A stretch of DNA of 9,405 nucleotides from contig NZ_JAHZAA010000054.1 in the NCBI RefSeq assembly GCF_019424165.1, positions 1 to 9,405 on the forward strand. The letters are read 5' to 3'. The position numbers and the translations under genes are program-made. This document shows, one piece after another, positions 1 through 6,094 of the stretch. Source of the DNA: Desulfovibrio sp. Its GTDB lineage: Bacteria > Desulfobacterota > Desulfovibrionia > Desulfovibrionales > Desulfovibrionaceae. Below the pieces are notes generated by a model. That model saw only the letters and a program-made list of their open reading frames with translations. It had not been told where the DNA came from and did no database searches. The first letter of the stretch is position 1, and each line of letters starts with the position of its first letter.

Positions 1-433
1 TTTCGGGCGTGGCATGAACTTTTGTCAGGGCCGGAGCTTTAAACGCCTGGCTGCGCGGCTCGCCCGTAAATACCCAGAAATGTCCTTCCTGCGTCGGCTC
101 GGTGGCATCGACCTGAAAACGCGTCAGTTCATGGGCCAAGCTTTCGCTTGTGGCCTGCTTGTCGTTGGGCAGTACAAAAATGCTGACAAGCCCCTGGTAG
201 TTTTCTCCGGCCTGATCTTTGACTCCCAAAATCAGCATGCACTCTTCATCTTTACCGGAATGAAAGCCCGTACGCTCTTCGCCGTCCCACCCGGCGGGCA
301 GGGCCGCGCTGAAGCGGGTGAAATCTCTGATTTCCGCTCCGCGTACGTCAGGGGCAGGCTGCCCGGCATGGGCGACACTGCCCATGCTCAGGCCACAGAG
401 TAGAAGCAGCAGAAAAAAATGGGTAAAACGCAT
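1..433 (-). CDS. Small exported protein of unknown function (3' end outside window)
   Basis: The reading frame opens at the ATG whose complement is at 431-433 and stays open to the left edge of the window: 144 codons, no stop, so the C-terminus is missing. The N-terminus is a classical Sec signal peptide: MRFT, a leucine-rich core (about residues 5-17), then a small-residue cleavage site near VAHA|GQ (about residue 24). No lipobox cysteine is placed for lipoprotein processing. The mature part is mixed alpha/beta-like and soluble, with segments such as FSAALPAGWDGEERTGF and an H-F-W-V-F-T-G-E stretch. I recognise no family. A GAGG about 7 bases before the ATG (bases 438-441 complement) supports this start. 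It lies 64 bp downstream of the larger membrane-protein gene on the same strand, so the two are probably cotranscribed. The function is unknown; periplasmic location is inferred from the signal peptide. Confidence 0.75.
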   Translation of the reverse strand, partial: MRFTHFFLLLLLCGLSMGSVAHAGQPAPDVRGAEIRDFTRFSAALPAGWDGEERTGFHSGKDEECMLILGVKDQAGENYQGLVSIFVLPNDKQATSESLAHELTRFQVDATEPTQEGHFWVFTGEPRSQAFKAPALTKVHATPE

Positions 434-497
434 ATGGGCCTCGCTTTGTCTTGGCGTTATGATCCGTGCAGCCGGAGACGGCGTGTTTTTGCGCGGT

Positions 498-1577
498 TCA
501 GGCCGCGCTGTGCAACAGGGCAGTGATGAACGGCAGGCTCTGCCGTATGACCAGCAGGGCCAGTGCCAGCCAGTTGAGCCACAAAAACTGCATCCGGGAC
601 CGCAGGGTGAACAATATGGTCCAACAGGCCACTGCCAGGGTCAGAGGCACAAGGCCCGTGATCTGGGGCATGAGCCAGTCGGGCAGCGTCTGGCCGCTGA
701 ATGAAAGTCCGATAAACAGCCCCCAGCGGTCAATGCAGCGAGGTACGTAGCCGATCATGGCCCACAAGGCGGCCCAGCGGGCGGCCTTTTCAAGATCGGC
801 CGCAGAAAAAGCGCGGTTTCCCGGCATGGCGGCGGAAGAACCGGAAAACTCGCGCCGGGCCAGTGAAAGCGCCAGCAGGGCCATGGCTCCCGCCGGGGCA
901 AAATTTGTAAAATAGTCATGGGTGGCAGTACCAAGCACGGCTGAAGCCATGCGGCCCCAGTCCAGCCCCTGCGGCGGGCCGGAAAAAGACCAGTTGGGCA
1001 GGGCGTGGGCCGCAAAAAAGCAGACAACGGCCAGAAGGTACAAAAAAAGCCTGCTGCGCATGGCATCGGTATCAAGCTGGTTGCTCGACGCTTCATTCTC
1101 TGCGGCAAGCGGCGATTTCCGCCCTTTGCGCGCCGAGCGTCCCTTGCTGCCCCGGACGCCGGGGTTCGTTTCGGGATTGTCGGTGGGCAGGCCGATGGCG
1201 AGGGGGCTGCTTCTGTCCATCCTGGTGACAAACCAAAGGCAGCACAAGCCGGCAATCCAGGCCAGTACCGTGGTGGTATAGGGCAGTACGGCAGCGTCCC
1301 ACAGGGCCAGACCGCTGATGTGGCTGCCGGAACCACCAAAGCTGAGGATTGTTCCCACCAGATTGGCGGCGGTGAGCAGGGGGCCGAGCAGGCCCAGCCC
1401 CAGGGCCAGGCGTGTGAGGCGGCGTGCCCCGGCAACGCACAACCGCGCATTGCCGCGCCTTCCGGCAAGCAGGGTCAGGGCCAGGATGGCGGGCAGGGCG
1501 GCTGCGGCATTCATGCCTATGCTCAAAATGCCGGAAGCCCATTGCCAGTAAAAAAGCCATTCAGGTATATTTTGCAT
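498..1577 (-). CDS. Eight-helix inner-membrane protein, unknown family, with apparent internal duplication
   Basis: This 359-residue protein starts at an ATG read from 1577 and ends with TGA at 500-498. About eight hydrophobic segments are visible (roughly residues 14-38, 52-78, 94-117, 175-195, 217-238, 262-288, 305-327, 332-355). A hydrophilic, basic loop (about 119-174) splits the protein into two four-helix halves. The halves have parallel features. An alanine-rich helix ends in RR (NAAAALPAILALTLLAGRR against NFAPAGAMALLALSLARRE). An Ala-Arg helix ending near a Gly-rich turn follows, and then a helix ending in TRM or SRM. No haem-ligand pattern, transporter signature or enzyme motif was found, so I assign no function. 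The Shine-Dalgarno sequence is weak (AGACGG just before the ATG). It is first in a probable two-gene unit with the exported protein downstream and is divergent from mntP. GC-rich codon use fits its neighbours. Confidence 0.8.
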   Translation of the reverse strand: MQNIPEWLFYWQWASGILSIGMNAAAALPAILALTLLAGRRGNARLCVAGARRLTRLALGLGLLGPLLTAANLVGTILSFGGSGSHISGLALWDAAVLPYTTTVLAWIAGLCCLWFVTRMDRSSPLAIGLPTDNPETNPGVRGSKGRSARKGRKSPLAAENEASSNQLDTDAMRSRLFLYLLAVVCFFAAHALPNWSFSGPPQGLDWGRMASAVLGTATHDYFTNFAPAGAMALLALSLARREFSGSSAAMPGNRAFSAADLEKAARWAALWAMIGYVPRCIDRWGLFIGLSFSGQTLPDWLMPQITGLVPLTLAVACWTILFTLRSRMQFLWLNWLALALLVIRQSLPFITALLHSAA

Positions 1578-1662
1578 GCCGTCTTGTAGCCTGTGAGAGG
1601 CGCGCTAGCAAGATGCGCGCGTGGCCTTTCTGCGGTTTACCGGGCAGCACGTGTGGCATTTC

Positions 1663-1678
1663 CGGCACGTGTTTTGCG
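1663..1678 (+). promoter_or_regulatory. Sigma-54-like -24/-12 promoter element
   Basis: The bases read cGGCACGtgttTTGCg. The family consensus is TGGCACG-N4-TTGC followed by A or T. The GG (1664-1665) and GC (1676-1677) are exactly 10 bases apart as required. The only departures from the core are C for the first T and G for the last A/T. It points towards mntP, and a start site would fall near 1689. Whether it is used is unknown; a chance match in GC-rich DNA is possible. Confidence 0.35.
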
Positions 1679-1698
1679 GGTTCCGGGCTGTTCAGCAT

Positions 1699-1735
1699 TG
1701 CCGGACATTCCGGCAGCAGTGAGTATTTTTCACTG
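1699..1735. promoter_or_regulatory. Two adjacent palindromes upstream of the mntP promoter
   Basis: TGCCGGA-CAT-TCCGGCA (1699-1715, seven pairs) is followed one base later by CAGTGA-GTATTTT-TCACTG (1717-1735, six pairs). They lie 14 bp or more before the -35 box of the mntP sigma-70-type promoter. Neither has a following T-run in either direction that would make it a convincing terminator. Their place between two possible promoters suggests protein-binding operators or leader hairpins; no regulator is identified. Confidence 0.35.
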
Positions 1736-1748
1736 TCGGGCTGGTTGC

Positions 1749-1777
1749 TTGTACAGCGCAAAGGCATGCTCTATAGT
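1749..1777 (+). promoter_or_regulatory. Sigma-70-type promoter for mntP
   Basis: A -35 box TTGTAC (1749-1754) is followed after a 17-bp spacer by a -10 box TATAGT (1772-1777), five of six matches to TATAAT. Transcription would start near 1784 and give a leader of about 52 nt before the mntP ATG. That is too short for a full yybP-ykoY manganese riboswitch, a common control element of this gene elsewhere. Confidence 0.6.
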
Positions 1778-1835
1778 GGTTCGAGCCGTAAACCATAACC
1801 AGCCGGGTGCCTGCCCGCGCACGAGATGTACCTTT

Positions 1836-2417
1836 ATGACGATTTTCGCCGTCTTTTTGCTGGCCATAGCCCTGTCGATGGATGCTTTTGCTGTGGCCGT
1901 GGTCTCTGGTTGCGCTCTGCAAAAACCCAAAATTCGCCATTATGTGCGCCTTTCTGCCGCCTTTGGTTTTTTTCAGTTTGCCATGCCGGTTATCGGATGG
2001 TGGCTGGGCGTGTCCGTGCGGGAATACATGGAAGCCTGGGACCATTGGATTGCCTTTGTGCTGCTGGGCTGGATTGGAGGCAAGATGGCCCTTTCGGGCC
2101 TGCGGGCGCTCAGGAACCGTGAGTCCTGCGCCTGCCCTTCGGTCGATCCCACCGCTGGCCGCAACCTTATGGTACTTGGGGTGGCCACCAGCATAGACGC
2201 TCTGGCCGTGGGCCTGTCTCTGGCTATTCTTGGTACGCCCATCTGGGCGGATGCGGCCATCATCGGCATTGTTTGCGCGGTAATTACGGCTTGCGGCGTG
2301 TATCTCGGCAAGACGCTGGCAAACCTTTGCGCCCTCAACGGATGGGCGGAACTGGTGGGAGGCTTGACGCTGCTTGCCATTGCCTGCAACATTCTGCGAG
2401 AGCATCAGGTTTTCTGA
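1836..2417 (+). CDS. mntP: MntP-type manganese efflux pump
   Basis: This 193-residue membrane protein matches the MntP (formerly YebN) family, whose usual length is about 190. These proteins export Mn(II) across the inner membrane and protect against manganese overload. The protein shows the family's two-fold repeat. MDAFAV in the first helix (Asp16) and SIDALAVG in the fourth (Asp121) carry the paired acidic residues needed for transport. There are about six helices, with a short loop at about 92-110 holding CACP. The frame is open upstream to 1593, but the ATG at 1836 gives the correct family N-terminus MTIFAVFLLAIALSMDA and lies just after the predicted promoter. The Shine-Dalgarno sequence is poor (GAG about 12 bases upstream). 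The OsmC-family gene follows after 79 bp on the same strand. Confidence 0.92.
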   Translation: MTIFAVFLLAIALSMDAFAVAVVSGCALQKPKIRHYVRLSAAFGFFQFAMPVIGWWLGVSVREYMEAWDHWIAFVLLGWIGGKMALSGLRALRNRESCACPSVDPTAGRNLMVLGVATSIDALAVGLSLAILGTPIWADAAIIGIVCAVITACGVYLGKTLANLCALNGWAELVGGLTLLAIACNILREHQVF

Positions 2418-2496
2418 AATCACGCCCGCCTGCGCGCGCCGCCCGTCCTGCCGGACCAGCAGGCCAGATTGCACGGCGGAAGAACAAGGAGGCCAT

Positions 2497-2907
2497 ATGT
2501 CTACTGTCAGCGCCAAATATCTCGGTGACCTGCGCGTGGAATGCGTGCATAACCAGAGCGGCACCAGGATTATCACCGATGCCCCCAGCGACAACCAGGG
2601 CAAAGGCGAAGCATTTTCACCAACAGACCTTTGCGCTACGGCCCTTGGGGCCTGCGCCATGACTATTATCGGCATTTATGGCAAAAATCACGGTGTGGAT
2701 GTGACCGGCACAGAAGTGGAAATCACCAAGACCATGAGCGCCGACCCGCGCCGTATCGGCAGAATTGAGGTTACCTTCAAGATGCCGCCGCGCGCATATT
2801 CCGCCAGAGAAAAAGCCAGTATAGAGCGCTGCACCTCTTCCTGCCCGGTGCATCTGACGCTGCACCCCGAAGTGGAGCAGGTCTTTACATTTATCTGGCA
2901 GGACTAA
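2497..2907 (+). CDS. OsmC/Ohr-family thiol peroxidase-like protein
   Basis: This 136-residue soluble protein belongs to the OsmC superfamily, cytosolic dimers that reduce organic or hydrogen peroxides with two cysteines. The expected signature is present: GEAFSPTDLCATALGAC (about 37-53) with the likely peroxidatic Cys53, and CTSSCPVH (about 112-119) with the likely resolving Cys116. This CPVH form resembles the YhfA-like subgroup rather than classical Ohr. Extra cysteines occur at 46 and 112. The start at 2497 is fixed by a strong AAGGAGG at 2486-2492; the frame continues further upstream inside mntP but without such a site. It follows mntP at 79 bp with no clear terminator between, so cotranscription is likely. 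That would join manganese export with peroxide removal. The real substrate cannot be read from the sequence. Confidence 0.88.
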   Translation: MSTVSAKYLGDLRVECVHNQSGTRIITDAPSDNQGKGEAFSPTDLCATALGACAMTIIGIYGKNHGVDVTGTEVEITKTMSADPRRIGRIEVTFKMPPRAYSAREKASIERCTSSCPVHLTLHPEVEQVFTFIWQD

Positions 2908-2913
2908 GAGCGT

Positions 2914-2938
2914 GGTGCGGCAATTCTTTTGCCGCGCC
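2914..2938 (+). terminator. Strong hairpin just after the OsmC gene
   Basis: GGTGCGGCAA (2914-2923) pairs with TTGCCGCGCC (2929-2938), ten pairs including one G-U, with a five-base loop TTCTT. It begins six bases after the stop codon. No T-run follows, so it is either a weak or factor-assisted terminator or a 3'-end stabilising hairpin. Confidence 0.45.
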
Positions 2939-2961
2939 GCAGCAGTCTGTTCTGCACCAGG

Positions 2962-2990
2962 CCGGGCCTGCGGCTCGGAAAGCGTTTTTT
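2962..2990 (+). terminator. Possible intrinsic terminator of the mntP-osmC unit
   Basis: CCGGGCC (2962-2968) pairs with GGCTCGG (2972-2978), seven pairs with one G-U and a three-base loop. A run of six T follows at 2985-2990, six bases after the stem. The gap between stem and T-run makes it less than ideal. A third hairpin, TTGCGG-CCATG-CCGCAA, follows at 2989-3005. The rest of 2908-3138 shows no gene. Confidence 0.4.
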
Positions 2991-3138
2991 GCGGCCATGC
3001 CGCAATGTCCCAAAACTTTTCATGATGGCCTTTCCGCAGTCCGTTCAGGCATTCTTTTGAGATTCGCTGCGGCGGCTTCTCTTGTGATGGGAGGGGCCGT
3101 CCGCAGTTTTTCACGCACCTTCTTCCTCAGAGAAAAAC

Positions 3139-4245
3139 ATGTCCGCAACGCCGCTGGTCTCAGTCATCATCCCTTCCTACAATTACGGTGCATTACTGCC
3201 GGAAGCCGTGACTAGCGCTCTCTCGCAGCGCACTGACGGCCTTGGTGTGGAAGTAATTGTGGTCGATGACGGCTCCACGGAAAAGACGGGAGAAAGTGCC
3301 GAAGCCCTGGGAACGGGCGGTGTTGATATCCGTCAGAAAAACCAGGGCCACGCCGCCGCGCGCAATACCGGCTTGCGGGCAGCGCGAGGAGATTACGCGG
3401 CTTTTCTCGATGCGGACGACCTGTATGCGGAGCATCTTCTGGCAGGCCAGTTGCGGATTTTCGCGGAAAATCCCGATCTGGACATGGTTATCTGCCGCTG
3501 CGTGGAAAAGCAGGAAGGGGCAGCGTCTGGCGCTCTGCATCTGTGGCCTCTGGTCAACAGTCATTGGGATGTGCACTCCTGTCATGCCAATCTGGCCCCG
3601 GTGCATTGCCATCTTACACGCATGGAACTTGTGCGCCGGGCGGGTTTTTTTGATACGGCGCTCAAATCTTGCGAGGATCATGACTTCTGGCTGCGCTGCC
3701 ACGGCCTGGGGGCCAGGGTGGGGGTGAATCCCCTGGGACTTGTCATCTACAGAAAGCACGGCGACAACATGACACATAATGCCGAACGCATGTTTTTTCA
3801 TGACGCCCTCATGCATATCAAGGTGCACGGCATGCTCGCCGATCTGCCCGCCTATCCCTCGGACAAGCTCGGCGGCTGGCTGGCCCACGCTGCGGCCTGC
3901 CTGTTTTCTACCGAAGTCATGGCCTTCAATAAAAGCATGTCAGACAAGATGCAGGGTCTTTTTGCGCAGGCCGTGCGCCATGCCGCATCACTGGTCAAGG
4001 GAGAACGCGGCGAGACGGATGCGCAGGTGCTGCGTCTTCGCACATACTATGTCGCGAAGTGCCTGCTTCTGGCCCAACCCCAGAAAGAACGGCTTGCGCC
4101 CGAGGCCGTCAAGGCGGTCATGATATTGAAGCATCTTTTCCCCGAAGTCGGGCAACTCGCGCCGCATGCGCTGGAAGCCCGGACGGCAAAAAATTACGCC
4201 CGGCTGTGTCTTTCAAATTCTCTGGGCCTCGGGCGTGGTGATTAA
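3139..4245 (+). CDS. Family 2 (GT-A fold) glycosyltransferase
   Basis: This 368-residue protein has an N-terminal GT2 domain (about 1-210). It contains VSVIIPSYNYG (7-17), the nucleotide-binding VVDDGS (41-46), AARNTGL (73-79) and the metal-binding DADD (91-94). The acceptor-side ED-HDFW segment (179-184) holds the usual catalytic-base region. Such enzymes transfer a sugar from a nucleotide donor to a glycan, lipid or protein. The last 150 or so residues are helical and not recognised; there is no membrane span, so the enzyme is probably cytosolic or peripheral. The ATG at 3139 gives the normal start directly before the first strand. Its Shine-Dalgarno sequence is weak (AGAGAAA). It stands alone rather than in a visible polysaccharide cluster. 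The neighbouring glmU makes UDP-GlcNAc, a possible donor, but donor and acceptor cannot be deduced. Confidence 0.88.
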   Translation: MSATPLVSVIIPSYNYGALLPEAVTSALSQRTDGLGVEVIVVDDGSTEKTGESAEALGTGGVDIRQKNQGHAAARNTGLRAARGDYAAFLDADDLYAEHLLAGQLRIFAENPDLDMVICRCVEKQEGAASGALHLWPLVNSHWDVHSCHANLAPVHCHLTRMELVRRAGFFDTALKSCEDHDFWLRCHGLGARVGVNPLGLVIYRKHGDNMTHNAERMFFHDALMHIKVHGMLADLPAYPSDKLGGWLAHAAACLFSTEVMAFNKSMSDKMQGLFAQAVRHAASLVKGERGETDAQVLRLRTYYVAKCLLLAQPQKERLAPEAVKAVMILKHLFPEVGQLAPHALEARTAKNYARLCLSNSLGLGRGD

Positions 4246-4278
4246 AGATCGTTCCGATAAGGGACTGCCGTGGCCTGC

Positions 4279-4429
4279 GCCGGCGGTAAAACAGGCTGGA
4301 GACCGCGCGGCTGGTTACCCACTGAAGGCAGCCTGTTGCGCCTTGGCCGAGGGCGGAGTTCCTCATGGAATGGAACATCCTGAAGGGACCCGGCATCGCA
4401 TTTGCCTTGCCGTTTTTCAGGCAAGAGGC
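4279..4429 (+). other. Hairpin-rich leader between the glycosyltransferase gene and glmU; possible structured RNA
   Basis: The 237-bp gap 4246-4482 has no credible gene. A long imperfect stem is visible: GCC-GGCG-(GTAA)-AACAGGCT (4279-4297) against AGCCTGTT-(G)-CGCC-(TT)-GGC (4330-4347), fifteen pairs around a 32-base apical part. Two smaller hairpins follow, GTTCC/GGAAC (4358-4362 with 4372-4376) and a GCC-TTGCC/GGCAA-GA-GGC stem (4404-4429). Another small stem, ATCG-TTC-CGAT, lies right after the upstream stop codon. I do not recognise an Rfam-like family. It could be a glmU leader element, a 3'-end structure of the upstream mRNA or a separate small RNA. Confidence 0.4.
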
Positions 4430-4482
4430 TATTGCATTGTGTGAAATTCTTCCGCTTTTGCGCGGAGATGAAGGAGATTCTG

Positions 4483-5838
4483 ATGCCGAAGAACGCGGCT
4501 CTCATTCTGGCGGCGGGCAAGGGTACCCGCATGCATTCCGATAGACCCAAGGTTTTGCAAACGCTGTTGGGCGAGCCGATGCTGGCCTGTGTGCTTGAGG
4601 CTTTGCGCCCTGTTTTTGCTGAAGATGTGTGGCTCGTTGCCGGCCACCGGGCAGAGATGGTCAAGGCCGCTTTTCCGGAGGTTCCCTGTGTTCTTCAGGA
4701 GCAGCAGCTTGGCACAGGGCATGCGCTCATGCAGGCTCTGCCGGCACTTACCAAGGCCGGGTACACTCACCTGCTGGTCGTCAATGGCGATGCGCCCCTG
4801 CTTTCAGAGGGCCTTGTGCGGCAGTTTCTGGCCGAAGCCGTGGGTGCGGACCTTGCCTTTGCCACCATTGATCTTGACAGCCCCGGAGCTTATGGCCGTG
4901 TGGTGCGCGAAGGAGATGACGTGCGCGCCATTGTCGAGGCCAAGGATTACGACCCGGCTCTGTACGGCCCGCCTACCGGCGAGGTCAATGCAGGCATGTA
5001 CTATTGCGCTCTGGACGCCGTGGAGAGCCTGCTGCCCCGCCTGGATAATGCCAACAAGAGCGGCGAGTATTACATTACCGACCTGATAGGTCTGGCTGTG
5101 GCGGAAAAATATGACGTGCAGGGCGTGCGCTGCGGGCGCGACGATGGCCTCATGGGCGTGAACTCTCCCCTGGAACTGGAACGGATGGAAGAAGCCCTGC
5201 GCGAGCGCCGCGTTCATGACCTGCTCGCTTCAGGCGTTATCATCCATGCGGCGGCAAGCGTGCGCGTGGGGCCTCTGGCCCATGTGGAAGCCGGGGCTGA
5301 AATTACCGGCCCTTGCGAAATCTACGGCCGTTCGCGGGTTCTGCGCGGCGCCTCCATAGCCTCGCACTGCGTGCTGCGCGACAGTGTCGTCAGCGGTGGA
5401 GCGCGAATACATTCATTCTCGCACCTTGAAGGGGCGGAAGTGGGTGAAGGCGCGCTGGTCGGGCCGTACGCGCGGTTGCGCCCCGGGGCCGTCCTTGAGG
5501 CGCAGTCTCATGTGGGCAACTTTGTGGAGCTGAAAAAGACGCGCCTGGGCCAGGGGGCCAAGGCCAACCATCTGAGCTACCTTGGCGATGCGGAAATCGG
5601 CGCGGGCAGCAATATCGGAGCGGGAACCATTACCTGCAATTATGACGGGAAAAACAAACATCTCACACGGATAGGCCAGCGCGCCTTTATCGGCAGCAAT
5701 ACCGCCCTGGTGGCTCCGGTGAGCGTGGGTGACGAGGCGCTCGTGGGAGCCGGTTCGGTCATCACCCACGACGTGCCCGCCGGAGAACTGGGCATTGCCC
5801 GTGAAAAACAGAAAAATCTGCCGCGCAGGAAGCCCTGA
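4483..5838 (+). CDS. glmU: Bifunctional GlmU: glucosamine-1-phosphate acetyltransferase / N-acetylglucosamine-1-phosphate uridylyltransferase
   Basis: GlmU is a cytosolic trimer that catalyses the last two steps to UDP-GlcNAc: acetylation of GlcN-1-P by acetyl-CoA, then uridylyl transfer from UTP. The 451-residue length fits the family (E. coli 456). The N-terminal pyrophosphorylase domain (1 to about 228) has LILAAGKGTRM (7-17), Lys23 in DRPKVLQ, QLGTGHA (75-81) and the metal-binding Asp103 in NGDAPLL. After a linker helix (about 229-250) comes a left-handed beta-helix of hexapeptide repeats (about 251-437). It includes NFVELKKTRLG, His363 in ANHLSYLGD, equivalent to the catalytic base, and GAGTITCNYDG (379-389). 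The start at 4483 has AAGGAG at 4471-4476; in-frame ATGs at 4402 and 4468 would add residues not seen in the family. The C-terminal tail is short and basic. Essential in most bacteria; intact here. Confidence 0.97.
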   Translation: MPKNAALILAAGKGTRMHSDRPKVLQTLLGEPMLACVLEALRPVFAEDVWLVAGHRAEMVKAAFPEVPCVLQEQQLGTGHALMQALPALTKAGYTHLLVVNGDAPLLSEGLVRQFLAEAVGADLAFATIDLDSPGAYGRVVREGDDVRAIVEAKDYDPALYGPPTGEVNAGMYYCALDAVESLLPRLDNANKSGEYYITDLIGLAVAEKYDVQGVRCGRDDGLMGVNSPLELERMEEALRERRVHDLLASGVIIHAAASVRVGPLAHVEAGAEITGPCEIYGRSRVLRGASIASHCVLRDSVVSGGARIHSFSHLEGAEVGEGALVGPYARLRPGAVLEAQSHVGNFVELKKTRLGQGAKANHLSYLGDAEIGAGSNIGAGTITCNYDGKNKHLTRIGQRAFIGSNTALVAPVSVGDEALVGAGSVITHDVPAGELGIAREKQKNLPRRKP

Positions 5839-5906
5839 CGCGCGTCCGTTGTTTTTTTGCCGAGCGGGGGTACGTCGTCTCGGGGGGGCGTTTTGGCGGC
5901 GACAAA

Positions 5907-5952
5907 GGAACTGGAGCCGGGCAGGCGAGGGCTTGCCCGGTGCGTGAGTTCC
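5907..5952 (+). other. Large stem-loop in the glmU-zapB intergenic region
   Basis: GGAACT (5907-5912) pairs with AGTTCC (5947-5952). After an internal loop, CCGGGCA (5917-5923) pairs with TGCCCGG (5934-5940), thirteen Watson-Crick pairs in all. No T-run follows, so it is not a standard terminator. The gap 5839-6094 holds no credible gene. It also contains a T7 run soon after the glmU stop codon and the terminator at 6016-6039. Confidence 0.4.
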
Positions 5953-6015
5953 GCCTTTTCAGGGGCTGCCGCGGTCGAATGCGCGCCGGTTGCGCGCCTT
6001 AATCCCCCGCGCAAG

Positions 6016-6039
6016 GCGTCGCGCGACGCGGTTTTTTTT
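6016..6039 (+). terminator. Intrinsic terminator upstream of the zapB-like gene
   Basis: GCGTC-GCGC-GACGC (6016-6029) forms a five-pair stem with a four-base loop. It is followed by GG and eight consecutive T (6032-6039). This is the clearest intrinsic terminator in the window. It ends transcripts coming from glmU about 180 nt after its stop codon and isolates the zapB-zapA unit. Confidence 0.8.
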
Positions 6040-6059
6040 CGACTTTACCGCTTCCATTC

Positions 6060-6088
6060 TTGCCAAGGGTCTGGTGCGGTGCTATTTA
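6060..6088 (+). promoter_or_regulatory. Candidate promoter of the zapB-zapA unit
   Basis: A -35 box TTGCCA (6060-6065, five of six matches) is followed after 17 bp by TATTTA (6083-6088), a weak -10. Its place directly after the terminator makes a promoter expected here. The predicted start site (about 6094-6096) coincides with the ATG at 6095, which would give a leaderless message. Confidence 0.35.
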
Positions 6089-6094
6089 TCAGGC

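Noticed and set aside
1005..1589. Long plus-strand frame opposite the eight-helix membrane protein
   Set aside because: It is Gly/Gln-rich with no domain and is a mirror of the real minus-strand gene in GC-rich DNA.
1601..1622. GCGCGC-N9-GCGCGC inverted repeat near the start of the membrane-protein gene
   Set aside because: Simple alternating GC is expected by chance at this base composition, and no regulator is suggested.
1776..1800. GGTTCGAGCC resembling a tRNA T-arm
   Set aside because: No acceptor stem, D-arm or anticodon arm can be formed around it; the bases belong to the mntP promoter and leader.
1593..1835. N-terminal extension of MntP or a separate peptide in the divergent region
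   Set aside because: The extension would cover the predicted promoter and palindromes and is not hydrophobic in the MntP way; the family start is at 1836.
4280..4290. CCGGCGGTAA, a match to part of the FMN riboswitch core
   Set aside because: The required upstream GGGTGAAATTCCC-like segment and the later conserved arms are missing, and glmU has no link to riboflavin.
4292..4306. AGGCTGGAGACCGC resembles the B12 box of cobalamin riboswitches
   Set aside because: Only a partial match; it lies at the 5' side rather than near the 3' end of a possible aptamer, and no cobalamin gene follows.
4402..4482. Longer GlmU with 27 extra N-terminal residues
   Set aside because: The extension is Cys/Phe-rich and unlike the family, and the AAGGAG site clearly serves the ATG at 4483.
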